From Candidatus Thiothrix putei (GTDB lineage: Bacteria; Pseudomonadota; Gammaproteobacteria; Thiotrichales; Thiotrichaceae), in assembly GCA_029972225.1 (NCBI GenBank), contig CP124756.1, positions 1,966,001 through 2,030,000 of the forward strand: a DNA stretch of 64,000 bases, given 5' to 3'. This document shows positions 38,391 to 47,912 of the stretch, in pieces (within the stretch, counting starts at the first letter, position 1; each line of letters starts with the position of its first letter). The notes under the pieces are model-generated. The model was not told the origin of the DNA, did not search any database, and was given only the letters and a program-made list of their open reading frames with translations. A program made the position numbers and the translations under genes.

Positions 38391-40188
38391 GGCGAACAAA
38401 AATATCCGCAACTTTTCGATCATTGCGCATATTGACCACGGTAAATCGACATTATCTGACCGTTTTATCCAGTATTGCGGCGGTTTGGAACAGCGTGAGA
38501 TGGAAGCACAAGTGCTGGATTCGATGGATTTGGAGCGTGAGCGTGGCATTACCATCAAGGCACAAAGCGTGTCGTTGGATTACAAAGCGCGTAATGGCGA
38601 AACCTATCATTTAAACTTCATCGACACACCGGGGCATGTGGATTTCTCCTACGAAGTCTCACGTTCCCTGTCCGCCTGTGATGGTGCATTGCTGGTGGTA
38701 GATGCGTCGCAAGGTGTGGAAGCGCAAAGCGTTGCCAACTGCTACACTGCGATTGACCTCAATTTGGAAGTCGTCCCCGTCCTCAATAAAATTGACTTGC
38801 CTGCGGCTGACCCTGACCGCGTGTGCCAGGAAATTGAGGATATTATCGGCATTGATGCGTCGGAAGCGATTCACGTCAGTGCTAAAAGCGGTATCGGCAT
38901 TGAAGATCTGCTGGAACAGTTGGTGCAACGCATTCCACCACCCGTGGGCGACCCCGATGCACCGCTAAAAGCCTTGATCATTGACTCGTGGTTCGACAAC
39001 TACCTCGGCGTAGTGGTGTTGGTGCGGGTCATTGATGGCGAAATCCGCAAGAAAATGAAAATCCGCTTCATGTCCAGCGGGCGTGATTTCCAAGTCGAAC
39101 GTGTCGGCGTGTATACCCCGAAAATGAAAGACTTGGATGTATTGCGAGCAGGCGAAGTGGGCTTCATGATTTCCGGTATCAAGGAAATCGCCGTCGCAAA
39201 AGTGGGCGATACGCTGACCGATGCGCAACGTCCTGCTACCGTCCCGTTGCAAGGTTTTAAGGAAATTCAGCCGCGTGTTTTCGCCGGTTTATTCCCAATT
39301 GAATCAGACCAGTACGAAAACCTGCGTGACGCACTCTCCAAACTCAAATTAAACGATTCCGCGCTGTTCTATGAGCCAGAAACCTCGCAAGCCTTGGGCT
39401 TCGGTTTCCGTTGCGGCTTCTTAGGCATGTTGCACATGGAAATCGTGCAAGAGCGTCTGGAACGCGAATACAACCTCGATTTAATTTCTACCGCGCCCAC
39501 GGTTATTTACGAAGTCGTGCTGACCAACGGTGAGACCAGTTTCATCCACAGCCCATCCGAATTGCCACCGATCAATAAATTGGCGGAAATCCGTGAGCCG
39601 ATCATTGTGGGTACGATTCTTGTGCCACAGGAATACGTCGGTAACGTGATTACGTTGTGCATCGAAAAGCGCGGTGTGCAAAAGAACATGCAATACATGG
39701 GCAACCAAGTATCGCTGACGTTTGAATTGCCGCTGGCAGAAGTGGTGATGGACTTTTTTGACCGCCTGAAATCGTGCAGCCGTGGTTACGCCTCATTCGA
39801 TTACGCGATGGATCGTTTTGAAGCTGCTCCAATGGTGCGCGTCGATGTACTAGTCAATGGTGAGCGCGTTGATGCACTGGCACTGATGATTCACCGTGAT
39901 TTTGCCCAATCTCGCGGACGCATATTGGTGGAAAAGATGAAAGACCTGATTCCCCGCCAAATGTACGAAGTGGCGATTCAGGCAGCCATCGGTAGCAATA
40001 TCATTGCCCGCAGCACGGTGAAAGCGATGCGCAAAGACGTAACGGCGAAATGCTACGGCGGTGACGTGAGCCGTAAGCGCAAGTTGCTGGAAAAGCAAAA
40101 AGAAGGCAAAAAACGCATGAAGCAGGTCGGCAGCGTGGAAATTCCACAAGAAGCGTTCCTCGCTGTATTAAAGGTCGGCGACAAATAA
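38383..40188 (+). CDS. lepA: Elongation factor 4 (LepA)
   Basis: A 601-residue translational GTPase that acts on ribosomes and can back-translocate or aid assembly. G1 is [11 protein letters not shown]2 is ERGITIK, G3 is DTPGHVDF, G4 is NKIDLP and G5 is SAKSG. The unique C-terminal domain ends [38 protein letters not shown]. Length and ends match E. coli LepA. Its stop codon lies in the first bases of the 8-bp target duplication of the IS1595 element that follows. lepA-lepB was the native order. Confidence 0.97.
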   Translation: MGEANKNIRNFSIIAHIDHGKSTLSDRFIQYCGGLEQREMEAQVLDSMDLERERGITIKAQSVSLDYKARNGETYHLNFIDTPGHVDFSYEVSRSLSACDGALLVVDASQGVEAQSVANCYTAIDLNLEVVPVLNKIDLPAADPDRVCQEIEDIIGIDASEAIHVSAKSGIGIEDLLEQLVQRIPPPVGDPDAPLKALIIDSWFDNYLGVVVLVRVIDGEIRKKMKIRFMSSGRDFQVERVGVYTPKMKDLDVLRAGEVGFMISGIKEIAVAKVGDTLTDAQRPATVPLQGFKEIQPRVFAGLFPIESDQYENLRDALSKLKLNDSALFYEPETSQALGFGFRCGFLGMLHMEIVQERLEREYNLDLISTAPTVIYEVVLTNGETSFIHSPSELPPINKLAEIREPIIVGTILVPQEYVGNVITLCIEKRGVQKNMQYMGNQVSLTFELPLAEVVMDFFDRLKSCSRGYASFDYAMDRFEAAPMVRVDVLVNGERVDALALMIHRDFAQSRGRILVEKMKDLIPRQMYEVAIQAAIGSNIIARSTVKAMRKDVTAKCYGGDVSRKRKLLEKQKEGKKRMKQVGSVEIPQEAFLAVLKVGDK

Positions 40189-40193
40189 AACGA

Positions 40194-41249
40194 GGCTCAA
40201 TATGCGTTTCAGGGTCTTGTTTTCCCCGGCATTGCAAACGTGATGGATAGCGGTAAAGTTAGTCATTTCCGATAGCCAAGGAGAGGCTTTATGACCTCGC
40301 TCATCAGTATTTCCAGCCTGACCAGTGATGCCGCCTGTTTCGAGCAAGTCCGTTCCGTGCGTTGGCCTAATGGGGTGATTTGTCCGCACTGCGGTTCACA
40401 GGACACTATCCGTCGAGGCAAGGATGACACCCAGCAGGAACGCCAGCGTTACCAGTGTAAGGATTGCCAAAAGCGTTTTGATGACCTGACGGGCACGGTG
40501 TTTGAAGGCCACCACCAGCCGCTGAAGGTGTGGGTGTTGTGCCTGTACCTGATGTCGTTGAACCTGTCCAACCAACAAATCGCCCGCGAATTGGGGTTGA
40601 ACAAGGATGATGTTCAGGCGATGACGGAACAGTTACGGCGTGGTGTCGAGAAAAAAACGCCAGTAAACCTGTTTGGGAATGTTGAATTTGATGAGGTTTA
40701 TGTCAAGGCTGGACACAAGGGAAACCCCGAAGCCGTCGCGGATGCTGGGCGTGAAGGTCGCCGCCGCGCCCTGAAAGGTGCGCCGGGGCGTGGGACACTG
40801 GAAAAGGACAAACCACCCATTTTCGGCATGATCCAGCGTTCCGGGGAGGTCGTGATCCGTATGCTGGCGAATGTGAAACAGACGACGATCAAGCCGTTGA
40901 TTGTGGAAACGGTGGCAGCAGGCACGCTGGTCTACACCGATGAGTACAACATTTACAGCCGATTGGAAGAATGGGGCTATGCCCACAAAACCGTCAACCA
41001 TGGCGCAGGCGAATATGCCCGTGACGAAGATGGTGACGGTTTCCATGAAGTCCACGTCAATACGATGGAAGGTTTTTGGTCACTGTTACGCTCATGGTTA
41101 CGACCTCATCGGGGGATCTCACAAGAAAAGCTACCGTGTTACCTTGCATTCTTCGAGTCTCTTCACAACATCAGGAAACGGGGGCAAGCTGCCTTACAGT
41201 CCTTGCTTTCGCTGCTGTTGGGATAAGACCCTGAAACGCATATTGAGCC
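40194..41249 (+). mobile_element. IS1595-family insertion sequence, 1056 bp
   Basis: Perfect inverted ends of about 25 bp start GGCTCAATATGCGTTTCAGG. They are flanked by an 8-bp direct repeat TAAAACGA (40186-40193 and 41250-41257), the duplication size of this family. It carries one intact transposase. The left copy of the duplication includes the lepA stop codon and the right copy leaves the lepB ribosome site (AGGAA) intact, so both neighbours survive. The near-perfect ends and intact gene suggest a recent insertion. Confidence 0.95.
40291..41226 (+). CDS. IS1595-family (ISXO2-like) transposase
   Basis: A 311-residue transposase. The N-terminal zinc ribbon has CPHCGSQDTIRRG and CKDCQKRF. 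A winged or helical linker follows (LSNQQIARELGLNKDDVQAM). The ISXO2-type catalytic core has Asp in NVEFDEVYVKAGHKG, Asp in LVYTDEYNIYSRL, and a His/Asn-Glu region in HEVHVNTMEGFWSLLRSWL. The open frame is intact and covers nearly the whole element. It moves the element by cut-and-paste or copy-out; the exact mode is not visible. Confidence 0.95.
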   Translation: MTSLISISSLTSDAACFEQVRSVRWPNGVICPHCGSQDTIRRGKDDTQQERQRYQCKDCQKRFDDLTGTVFEGHHQPLKVWVLCLYLMSLNLSNQQIARELGLNKDDVQAMTEQLRRGVEKKTPVNLFGNVEFDEVYVKAGHKGNPEAVADAGREGRRRALKGAPGRGTLEKDKPPIFGMIQRSGEVVIRMLANVKQTTIKPLIVETVAAGTLVYTDEYNIYSRLEEWGYAHKTVNHGAGEYARDEDGDGFHEVHVNTMEGFWSLLRSWLRPHRGISQEKLPCYLAFFESLHNIRKRGQAALQSLLSLLLG

Positions 41250-41270
41250 TAAAACGAATAGGAATAGAAC

Positions 41271-42029
41271 ATGGATTTTGATTTGGAATTTTGGCTAGTC
41301 ACTGCTACTGCCGTTACGGGGGGTATTTGGCTGCTGTATGCGGTGTTTGGCAAGAAAAAAACGGCTGATGATGAGCCGGTATTGTTGGAATACGCGCGTT
41401 CGTTCTTTCCGGTATTGTTGGTCGTTTTATTGCTACGCTCCTTTGTTGCCGAGCCTTTCCGTATCCCTTCTGGTTCGATGCTGCCAACGCTGGAAATTGG
41501 CGATTTTATTTTGGTCAATAAGTTTGCATATGGTTTGCGTTTGCCTGTATTACACCATAAAGTGTTGGAGATAGGTGAGCCACAACGTGGTGATGTTGTG
41601 GTATTCCGCTTTCCGGATAATCCCGAAATTGATTACATCAAACGCCTTATTGGTGTGCCGGGTGATGTAGTGAGTTGGAATGATAAGACGCTGATCGTGA
41701 ACGGGGTGGAATTAAACCGTTCATTATTGGGTGATTATCTGCGCCCTGATCAGAAAACCCCACCATCAATTCATCTGAAAGAAGATTTGTTGGGCGTTTC
41801 CCATGATATATTAGTGACGCTCGGACGTGTGGGACCTAGCGGTTCCGTGACTGTTCCAGAAGGTCATTACTTCATGATGGGTGATAACCGCGATAACAGT
41901 AATGATGGACGCATGTGGGGTTTAGTCCCTGAAGGTAATGTCGTGGGAAAAGCGACCATCGTGTGGATGCACATGAACTGGGGGGGGGATGGTTTCAATT
42001 TTTCGCGGATTGGCAATGGTATGCAGTAG
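41271..42029 (+). CDS. lepB: Signal peptidase I
   Basis: A 252-residue inner-membrane protease that removes Sec and Tat signal peptides. An N-terminal helix (about 3-22) and a second helix (about 43-58, FFPVLLVVLLLRSF) precede the catalytic Ser in IPSGSMLPTL. The general-base Lys is in IDYIKRLIGVPGD, and box E is MMGDNRDNSNDGRMWG. A GGAATAGAAC ribosome site is present. Because the IS1595 element separates it from lepA, transcription from the upstream operon may now be reduced or supplied by the element. Confidence 0.96.
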   Translation: MDFDLEFWLVTATAVTGGIWLLYAVFGKKKTADDEPVLLEYARSFFPVLLVVLLLRSFVAEPFRIPSGSMLPTLEIGDFILVNKFAYGLRLPVLHHKVLEIGEPQRGDVVVFRFPDNPEIDYIKRLIGVPGDVVSWNDKTLIVNGVELNRSLLGDYLRPDQKTPPSIHLKEDLLGVSHDILVTLGRVGPSGSVTVPEGHYFMMGDNRDNSNDGRMWGLVPEGNVVGKATIVWMHMNWGGDGFNFSRIGNGMQ

Positions 42030-42030
42030 G

Positions 42031-42105
42031 CTTCGACTCCGCTCAGCCAACGAATTGTTCCCAGAAGTAGTGAATGAAGGGGGCGTTCCCTGAGCGGAGT
42101 CGAAG
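42031..42105. repeat. Inverted repeat after lepB (REP-like)
   Basis: CTTCGACTCCGCTCA (42031-42045) and its exact complement TGAGCGGAGTCGAAG (42091-42105) flank a 45-nt loop. This 15-bp arm sequence is a common intergenic palindrome in many bacteria. It may act as a transcript-stabilising or attenuating hairpin between lepB and the DUF4845 gene. The stem has no T-tract, so it is not a classical terminator. Confidence 0.75.
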
Positions 42106-42144
42106 GGAATGCTCATTAATGAATAACAATAAAGGTAAATCAGT

Positions 42145-42525
42145 ATGCGTAAGCAGAAAGGTGCAACATTTTTGACATGGGTTGCGGGGGCAGGTGTGGT
42201 GATTTTTGCTTTCATTACGGCGGTAAAGCTTGTTCCCTTGTATATGGAATTTTACACAGTACGTTCGCTTGTGGATCGAGTGGCACAAGAGTCTTCCAGT
42301 AAGACTTCAGTTCAGCAAATTCGGCGTAAAGTCGATGATTATATGAATGTGAACAGTTTGAACTCCTTGGCATCCAGCGATTTCAAAGTGGTGTCAGTCG
42401 AGGGTAAAAATGATGTGAAAGCACTTGAAATATACTATGAAGTGCGCAAACCTTGGGTGGCGAATATTGACTTTTTGCTGACATTTGAATATTCCAAAAA
42501 GCTGGGAGCGGCTGACGATACTTGA
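42145..42525 (+). CDS. DUF4845 membrane protein
   Basis: A 126-residue protein with one N-terminal helix (about residues 8-30, ATFLTWVAGAGVVIFAFITAVKLV) and a periplasmic alpha/beta part (VRSLVDRVAQESSSKTSVQQIRRKVDDYM). DUF4845 proteins sit between lepB and rnc in many gammaproteobacteria; no function is established. The stop codon overlaps the TTG start of rnc. The AAAGGTAAA ribosome site is moderate. Confidence 0.88.
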   Translation: MRKQKGATFLTWVAGAGVVIFAFITAVKLVPLYMEFYTVRSLVDRVAQESSSKTSVQQIRRKVDDYMNVNSLNSLASSDFKVVSVEGKNDVKALEIYYEVRKPWVANIDFLLTFEYSKKLGAADDT

Positions 42526-43187
42526 ACAAATTGACCAAGCTACTGGGTAGCGAATTGATGGCGACGGATACCTTTGTCCGTGCCATCACCCACCGCAGCG
42601 CGGAGGGTAAGCATAATGAGCGCATGGAGTTCCTTGGTGATAGCGTGCTTGGGCTAATTATCACCACGGAGCTTTATCAGCGAATGCCACGTGCCAGCGA
42701 AGGCTATTTAAGCCGTTTGCGGGCGTCATTGGTGAATGAAAACGCCCTCGCGGGGATTGCGGTGGAACTCGCCATCGGTGATTTTTTGCGTTTAGGGTCG
42801 GGCGAGCTGAAAAGTGGTGGTTTTCGGCGCAAATCCATTATTGCGGATGCGTTCGAGGCGATTGTCGGCTGCATTTACTTGGAGCAGGGCATGGATGCCG
42901 CGAAAAAGTTTGTGCTGACCGCCTACGGTGATCGCTTGGATAATTTGCCAGCGGAAGACAGCCTCAAAGACCCCAAAAGCCGCTTGCAAGAATTTCTGCA
43001 ATCACGCGGGCATGAGTTGCCCGATTACAATCTGATTGACACGCAAGGCGAAGCACATAAACAAACCTTTACGGCAGAATGCGTTATCCCCAAACTCAAT
43101 ATCCGTACCACGGGTACTTCCGGTAGCCGCCGCAAGGCAGAGCAGGAAGCCGCCGGACTCGCATTTCAACAGGTAACAGCCAAATGA
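42522..43187 (+). CDS. rnc: Ribonuclease III
   Basis: A 221-residue double-strand-specific RNase that matures rRNA and controls mRNAs. The catalytic domain has the signature ERMEFLGDSVLGLIITTEL and the acidic pair in SIIADAFEAIVGCIYLEQG. The C-terminal dsRNA-binding domain ends GSSRRKAEQEAAGLAFQQV (about 152-220). The start is probably TTG 42522, overlapping the upstream stop (TTGA). No ATG fits the family length. It overlaps era by four bases. Confidence 0.96.
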   Translation: MNKLTKLLGSELMATDTFVRAITHRSAEGKHNERMEFLGDSVLGLIITTELYQRMPRASEGYLSRLRASLVNENALAGIAVELAIGDFLRLGSGELKSGGFRRKSIIADAFEAIVGCIYLEQGMDAAKKFVLTAYGDRLDNLPAEDSLKDPKSRLQEFLQSRGHELPDYNLIDTQGEAHKQTFTAECVIPKLNIRTTGTSGSRRKAEQEAAGLAFQQVTAK

Positions 43188-44089
43188 CAGACACGACCCC
43201 TTCTACCCAACGTTGCGGCTATGTCGCTATTGTGGGTCGCCCGAATGTGGGCAAATCCACGCTGATGAACTTGTTGATTGGCTTCAAAGTATCCGCCACG
43301 GCGAACAAGCCGCAAACCACGCGCCACAGCATTCGCGGTATTTTGACCGAAGACGATTACCAAATCATTTTCGTGGATACGCCAGGGATTCACCGCACTT
43401 CCAAGAGCTTGCTGAACAAGACTATCAACCTCGAAGCCGTTGCCGCGCTGGAAGGCGTGGATGCGGTGGTGATGATCGTGGAAGCGTTGAAATGGCAGGA
43501 TGAAGACGATTTGGTCTTGCAACGCCTAGGGCATGTCACTTGCCCGGTGTTTCTGGTTGCCAATAAAGTTGATCGCATCGAGAAAAAGGAACGCCTGCTG
43601 ACGTGGTTGCCTGACGTATTGAAGAAATACCCGTTCAAGGAAGTGTTCCCGCTTTCCGCCACCAAAGGCATGAACGTACCACAGCTTAAAGCCGCACTCG
43701 CGAAAGTCATGCCGCAACAGGATTGGGTCTACGCCGAAGACGACGTGACTGACCAATCCACCCGTTTCATTTGTGGCGAGCTGATCCGCGAACAATTGAT
43801 GACGTATTTGCATCAGGAAATGCCGTATTCCACCGCGATTGAAATCGAAACTTTCGAGGAAAAGCCCAAGTTGACCGAAATTAACGCGGTAATTTGGGTC
43901 AGCCGTGACAACCAGAAAGGCATTGTGATCGGTAATCGTGGCGAGACGCTCAAACGCATTGGCAGCTCGGCACGGATTGCGTTGGAAGCCTTCCTTGAGC
44001 GCAAAGTGATGCTGAAATTGTGGGTGCGGGTGGAAGAGAATTGGGAAAACAGCCCACGGCATCTGCAAAGTTTGGGGATTTCAACTTGA
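43184..44089 (+). CDS. era: GTPase Era
   Basis: A 301-residue GTPase that binds the 3' end of 16S rRNA and assists 30S assembly. G1 is GRPNVGKST, G2 is TTRHSIRG, G3 is DTPGIH and G4 is NKVDRIEKK. The C-terminal KH domain has WVSRDNQKGIVIGNRGETLKRIG. It is full length and overlaps rnc by ATGA. It is followed by an inverted repeat element. Confidence 0.97.
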   Translation: MTDTTPSTQRCGYVAIVGRPNVGKSTLMNLLIGFKVSATANKPQTTRHSIRGILTEDDYQIIFVDTPGIHRTSKSLLNKTINLEAVAALEGVDAVVMIVEALKWQDEDDLVLQRLGHVTCPVFLVANKVDRIEKKERLLTWLPDVLKKYPFKEVFPLSATKGMNVPQLKAALAKVMPQQDWVYAEDDVTDQSTRFICGELIREQLMTYLHQEMPYSTAIEIETFEEKPKLTEINAVIWVSRDNQKGIVIGNRGETLKRIGSSARIALEAFLERKVMLKLWVRVEENWENSPRHLQSLGIST

Positions 44090-44090
44090 A

Positions 44091-44187
44091 GAAAATCCCC
44101 CTCAGTCCCCCTTTTGCAAAGGGGGAAGCCCATCGTGCTATCCCTCTTGTTCCCCCCTTTGCAAAAGGGGGGTTAGGGGGGATTTTC
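44091..44187. repeat. MITE-like inverted repeat at the recO start
   Basis: About 97 bp with near-symmetric ends: GAAAATCCCCCTCAGTCCCC on the left, and on the right GGGGGGTTAGGGGGGATTTTC. Each arm contains a shorter nested palindrome (CCCCCTTTTGCAAAGGGGG and CCCCCTTTGCAAAAGGGGGG). Elements of this kind (CCCCTTTGCAAAGGGG cores) are dispersed in many bacterial genomes. It fills nearly all of the era-recO gap and ends two bases before the likely recO TTG start. Confidence 0.85.
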
Positions 44188-44189
44188 TT

Positions 44190-44867
44190 TTGACCCCCGC
44201 TTTCATCCTGCGGCGTAATCCCTACCGCGATACCAGCCTATTGCTGGATATGTTCACTCGCGACGCTGGCAAGATCACTTGCGTTGCCAAATTCGGGCAA
44301 GGTAAAGGCACACGCTCCAAAGGAATGCTCGAACCTTTCCGCCAACTCGACGCCAGTTGGACGGGCAAGGGCGAAGTCTTCACCCTGTTCAATGCCGAAG
44401 AAAAACGCCGTTTTCCGCTGAAAGCGGTTGGTTTGGTGCGGGCGGTATACGCCAACGAATTGCTGCTGCGGGCGCTATGGCAACACCAGCCGCAGCCGGA
44501 ATTATTCGCGCAATACCAGCAAACGCTGTTCCGCCTCGAAAATCTCGCCGATGTACTCGCACTGCCGCTGTTTGAACTGGACGTGCTGGCAATGGCAGGC
44601 TATGTTCTCAATCTATGGCACGATGATGCAGAAGGGCATGACATTGAACCTGCGATGCGTTACCGTTTCCGCCCCGACCACGGTTTAGCGGCGGATATGG
44701 GGGAGGGCAAGGGCGTGCCGATTTCCGGCAACTTGCTGATCGCCTTACGTGAACCCGAAGCGATGAACCCCGACCAGCGCTTGGAATTGCGCCATACCCT
44801 TGATTACCTGATCCAGATGTTGCTGAAAGGCAAAACCTTGAATGCGAGAAAATTGTTCCATGAATAA
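44190..44867 (+). CDS. recO: DNA repair protein RecO
   Basis: A 225-residue recombination mediator that, with RecR, loads RecA onto SSB-coated single strands. The OB-fold N-terminus is [33 protein letters not shown], followed by the helical domain. No zinc cysteines are evident. The start is TTG 44190 ([11 protein letters not shown]), directly beside the inverted repeat. Homologues usually have several more residues before the AFVL motif, so the repeat may have replaced the original start. Translation may be weak. It overlaps pdxJ by eight bases. Confidence 0.9.
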   Translation: MTPAFILRRNPYRDTSLLLDMFTRDAGKITCVAKFGQGKGTRSKGMLEPFRQLDASWTGKGEVFTLFNAEEKRRFPLKAVGLVRAVYANELLLRALWQHQPQPELFAQYQQTLFRLENLADVLALPLFELDVLAMAGYVLNLWHDDAEGHDIEPAMRYRFRPDHGLAADMGEGKGVPISGNLLIALREPEAMNPDQRLELRHTLDYLIQMLLKGKTLNARKLFHE

Positions 44868-45594
44868 GATCGAACTCGGTGTCAATATTGACCATATCGC
44901 TACCTTACGCCAAGCACGCGGCACGGCTTACCCCGATTTACTGGAAGCGGTGCGGCTGGTGGAAGACGCAGGCGCACACGCCATCACCATCCATTTGCGC
45001 GAAGACCGCCGCCATATTCAGGATGTGGATGTATACGCGATTCGCCAAATGTGTACGCGCCGTTTGAATCTGGAGCTGGCGGCAACCGATGAAATGGTTG
45101 GCATTGCCTGCGACGTATTGCCGAATGATGCGTGCGTCGTTCCCGAAAAGCGCGAAGAACTCACCACCGAAGGCGGTTTGGACATTATCGGGCAATTCGA
45201 GCGCGTGCGCAGCGTGACCCAGCGCTTGAATGCGGCGAATATCCGCGTGTCGCTGTTTATCGAGCCGGACATTGAGCAAATCCGGCGCGTGCCGGACATT
45301 GGTGCGCCCGTGATTGAATTGCATACCGGCACGTATGCGAATGCCACGGGCGAAGCCAAACAGCGTGAACTGAACCGTATTCGGGAAGCCACTGAATTTG
45401 CGCACAATCTTGGTATTCAAGTGAACGCGGGGCATGGCTTGGATTACCACAATACCCAAGCGATTGCAGCAATCGACAATATCCGCGAACTCAATATCGG
45501 GCATTCGATGGTAGCGCGGGCGGTGTTTGTCGGTATCCGTCAAGCGACGGTGGAAATGTTGGCATTGATGCAAGCAGCAAGAAACCGGATATGA
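44860..45594 (+). CDS. pdxJ: Pyridoxine 5'-phosphate synthase
   Basis: A 244-residue TIM barrel that condenses 1-deoxyxylulose 5-phosphate with 3-amino-2-oxopropyl phosphate to give vitamin B6 phosphate. The start [23 protein letters not shown] and [35 protein letters not shown] and [16 protein letters not shown] are diagnostic. ATG 44860 inside the recO end is preferred because it gives the standard N-terminus. The next gene, acpS, overlaps its stop. Confidence 0.97.
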   Translation: MNKIELGVNIDHIATLRQARGTAYPDLLEAVRLVEDAGAHAITIHLREDRRHIQDVDVYAIRQMCTRRLNLELAATDEMVGIACDVLPNDACVVPEKREELTTEGGLDIIGQFERVRSVTQRLNAANIRVSLFIEPDIEQIRRVPDIGAPVIELHTGTYANATGEAKQRELNRIREATEFAHNLGIQVNAGHGLDYHNTQAIAAIDNIRELNIGHSMVARAVFVGIRQATVEMLALMQAARNRI

Positions 45595-45974
45595 CCATTC
45601 TCGGCATCGGCACGGACATCGTGGAAATCGCTCGCCTTGCAGCCACCCTGCAACGCCACCCCGTCCGCTTTCCCGAACGCATCCTGCACCCCAACGAACT
45701 GGAACGTTTCACCAATCAAGCCAATCCAGCGGCATGGCTGGCGAAACGCTTTGCTACCAAAGAAGCCCTTGCCAAAGCTCTTGGCACAGGTATTGGCAAA
45801 GAAGTCCGCTTGCAAGAAATCGAAACCACCCATGACCCACGCGGCAAACCACTGCTGCAATTGCACGGCGTAACGTTGACAACTGCCACCGCAATGGGCG
45901 TAACGTCATGCCAGCTTTCAGTCGCCGATGAGCGTACCCACGCGCTCGCTTTCGTGATTTTGGTGGGGATCTGA
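45591..45974 (+). CDS. acpS: Holo-[acyl-carrier-protein] synthase
   Basis: A 127-residue transferase that puts the 4'-phosphopantetheine arm of CoA on apo-ACP. Magnesium-binding Asp in [14 protein letters not shown] and Glu in [19 protein letters not shown] are in place, and [10 protein letters not shown] follows. It ends the rpoE-to-acpS gene run. Its last 57 bases overlap the 3' end of the convergent histidine kinase gene. Confidence 0.95.
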   Translation: MTILGIGTDIVEIARLAATLQRHPVRFPERILHPNELERFTNQANPAAWLAKRFATKEALAKALGTGIGKEVRLQEIETTHDPRGKPLLQLHGVTLTTATAMGVTSCQLSVADERTHALAFVILVGI

Positions 45975-47768
45975 CGTGGCACACCACTTGTGCAATTCCG
46001 CTACTAACGTCGGCGTATCCAATGGCTTACCCAAATGCCCGTTCATTCCCGCTTTCAAGCATTCGGCAATGTCAGCCGACATCGTATTCGCCGTCAATGC
46101 AATCACCGGAATGGCTGGGTTGCGTACTGCTGCCATCCCTGCATGAATGCTGCTCCCACGTATATGGCGGCAGGCTTCCAGACCGTCACATTCGGGCATT
46201 TGCACATCCATCAGCACTAAATCGTAGTCGGCATCAATCAGGTGTTGAATCGCTTGCGTGCCGTTTTCGACCAAATCGACTTGAGTTAGACCCAACGTTT
46301 CCAGCATGGCTTGCGCGATGATTTGGTTAATCGGGTTGTCTTCTGCCAGCAAAATGCGGCAGTCAGGGTTTAGCGGTGCATCCGGCGGTGTGGCGGTGGC
46401 GGGTATTGTCTCAGGGGTTGGTGTGGCTACCTGATACGGCAGCTCGAACCAGAAACACGAGCCTCGCCCTTCTTCACTGTGCATTCCAATCTCGCCGTGC
46501 ATCAGGCTGACTAACTGCTTGGAAATCGCCAGCCCTAGCCCCGTGCCGCCGTATTTGCGTGCGGTTGACGATTCCATTTGCTGGAAACTGTGGAACAACA
46601 GCCGTTGCTTTTCAGGGGGAATGCCAATGCCGGTGTCGGTAATGTCAAAGCGCAGCCGTTCGCCATTTTCAGTGCGTTTAATCGTCAGTGTGATCGCGCC
46701 CACCTCGGTGAACTTAATGGCATTGCCGAGTAAGTTGAGCAAGATTTGTTGGGTGCGAATTTCATCGCCCAGCAAATAAGGCGCAATGTCGGCACTGATA
46801 TTGATGGTGAACGTTAGCCCCTTTTCCTTGGCACGAATCTCCAGCAAATGCTGCAAATGCGCCACCATGTCGCGTAGCGGATAGCTGGTTTGTTCCAACG
46901 CCATTTTGCCTGCTTCGATCTTGGAAAAATCCAGCAAATCATTCAGCAATGCCAGCAGCGTTTTGCCACTGCGGTGGATCAGGGCAACGTATTGTTGTTG
47001 TTCAGCGGTTTTCACCAACGGTGTCAGCAATTCGCTTGCACCCAGAATACCGTTCATCGGCGTGCGCAATTCGTGGCTCATATTGGCTAGAAACTGGCTT
47101 TTGGCTTGATTGGCGACTTCGGCGGTTTCCTTGGCGGCTGCGAGTTTGGCGGCTTGTTGCTCCAGCAAATCATTTTTGTACAGGAGCTGGTAGTAATCAT
47201 GATGCAGGCTTTTGCCAAAGGTCTGGGTGACAGCACTGAACAGGAGTAGCGACACGGCGATGGTGTACGCGCTGGCAGTACCCATGCTCACCAGCACAAT
47301 GATTTGCGGCCAAATCATGATATTGACGTAGGCGATAAACAAGGGGTGGTGGGGCGCAAGGCTGGTGGTTGTGCCGACACACAGCATCAACAGTGGCATT
47401 AATATCAGCGTTCCCTGTTCCGCCAGCCCGACATGCACCAGCCCCCACGCGGTGAACAGCGCCCAGACACTGACGGACACTATCAGGTTGATGCTAAGCA
47501 GCAGTCGTGCTCTATCGGGGCGTGCCTTGTAGTGGACAGGAAATTGTTTCAATAATACAAAGCGTATGCTGCCTAAAATCAGCATTAACAAACCTATACC
47601 GTAAACGAGGGTGGGGTTGTGCTGTACAATATCTGTCCCCAACACCAGCACGCCCCAACTAATCATGTAAGGGAACACGCCATTGATCGAGCGGCGGCTC
47701 AGGTCGTAGTCGCTTTGGATGCGCATGGCAGCAGAGACGGGGACGTTTCCTACGGATACAGAATTCAT
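45918..47768 (-). CDS. Hybrid sensor histidine kinase with receiver domain
   Basis: A 616-residue inner-membrane kinase. About six membrane helices (residues 30-185) make a sensor with no recognisable periplasmic domain. A short coiled coil ([25 protein letters not shown]) leads to the DHp box [16 protein letters not shown] with His232. The HATPase domain has [16 protein letters not shown] and [11 protein letters not shown] receiver domain near residues 465-590 has the phospho-Asp in [13 protein letters not shown]. There is no HPt domain, so a separate phosphotransfer protein is likely. It is similar in layout to BarA/LuxQ-type kinases, but no partner is nearby. It ends inside acpS on the other strand. 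Confidence 0.92.
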   Translation of the reverse strand: MNSVSVGNVPVSAAMRIQSDYDLSRRSINGVFPYMISWGVLVLGTDIVQHNPTLVYGIGLLMLILGSIRFVLLKQFPVHYKARPDRARLLLSINLIVSVSVWALFTAWGLVHVGLAEQGTLILMPLLMLCVGTTTSLAPHHPLFIAYVNIMIWPQIIVLVSMGTASAYTIAVSLLLFSAVTQTFGKSLHHDYYQLLYKNDLLEQQAAKLAAAKETAEVANQAKSQFLANMSHELRTPMNGILGASELLTPLVKTAEQQQYVALIHRSGKTLLALLNDLLDFSKIEAGKMALEQTSYPLRDMVAHLQHLLEIRAKEKGLTFTINISADIAPYLLGDEIRTQQILLNLLGNAIKFTEVGAITLTIKRTENGERLRFDITDTGIGIPPEKQRLLFHSFQQMESSTARKYGGTGLGLAISKQLVSLMHGEIGMHSEEGRGSCFWFELPYQVATPTPETIPATATPPDAPLNPDCRILLAEDNPINQIIAQAMLETLGLTQVDLVENGTQAIQHLIDADYDLVLMDVQMPECDGLEACRHIRGSSIHAGMAAVRNPAIPVIALTANTMSADIAECLKAGMNGHLGKPLDTPTLVAELHKWCATSDPHQNHESERVGTLIGD

Positions 47769-47912
47769 ACGATTTCCGATTTGTTTTTATGATGAGTGGT
47801 AGTGACGTTACCGCATTGCGGCTTAAGGTCAAGTCAAATCCGCCAGTAGGTAGCGAATCCGGGGGATGGCTGGTAAGCTCTTTACCTTGACACAAAATCA
47901 AGAGCGCCGGAC

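Noticed and set aside
47886..47891. TTGACA upstream of cysM as a -35 box.
   Set aside because: The -10 position would fall at the cysM start codon and has no TATAAT-like sequence.
45938..47901. The hybrid kinase considered as part of the Wadjet or cysM unit.
   Set aside because: It is on the opposite strand and diverges from cysM, and nothing links it to the defence genes.
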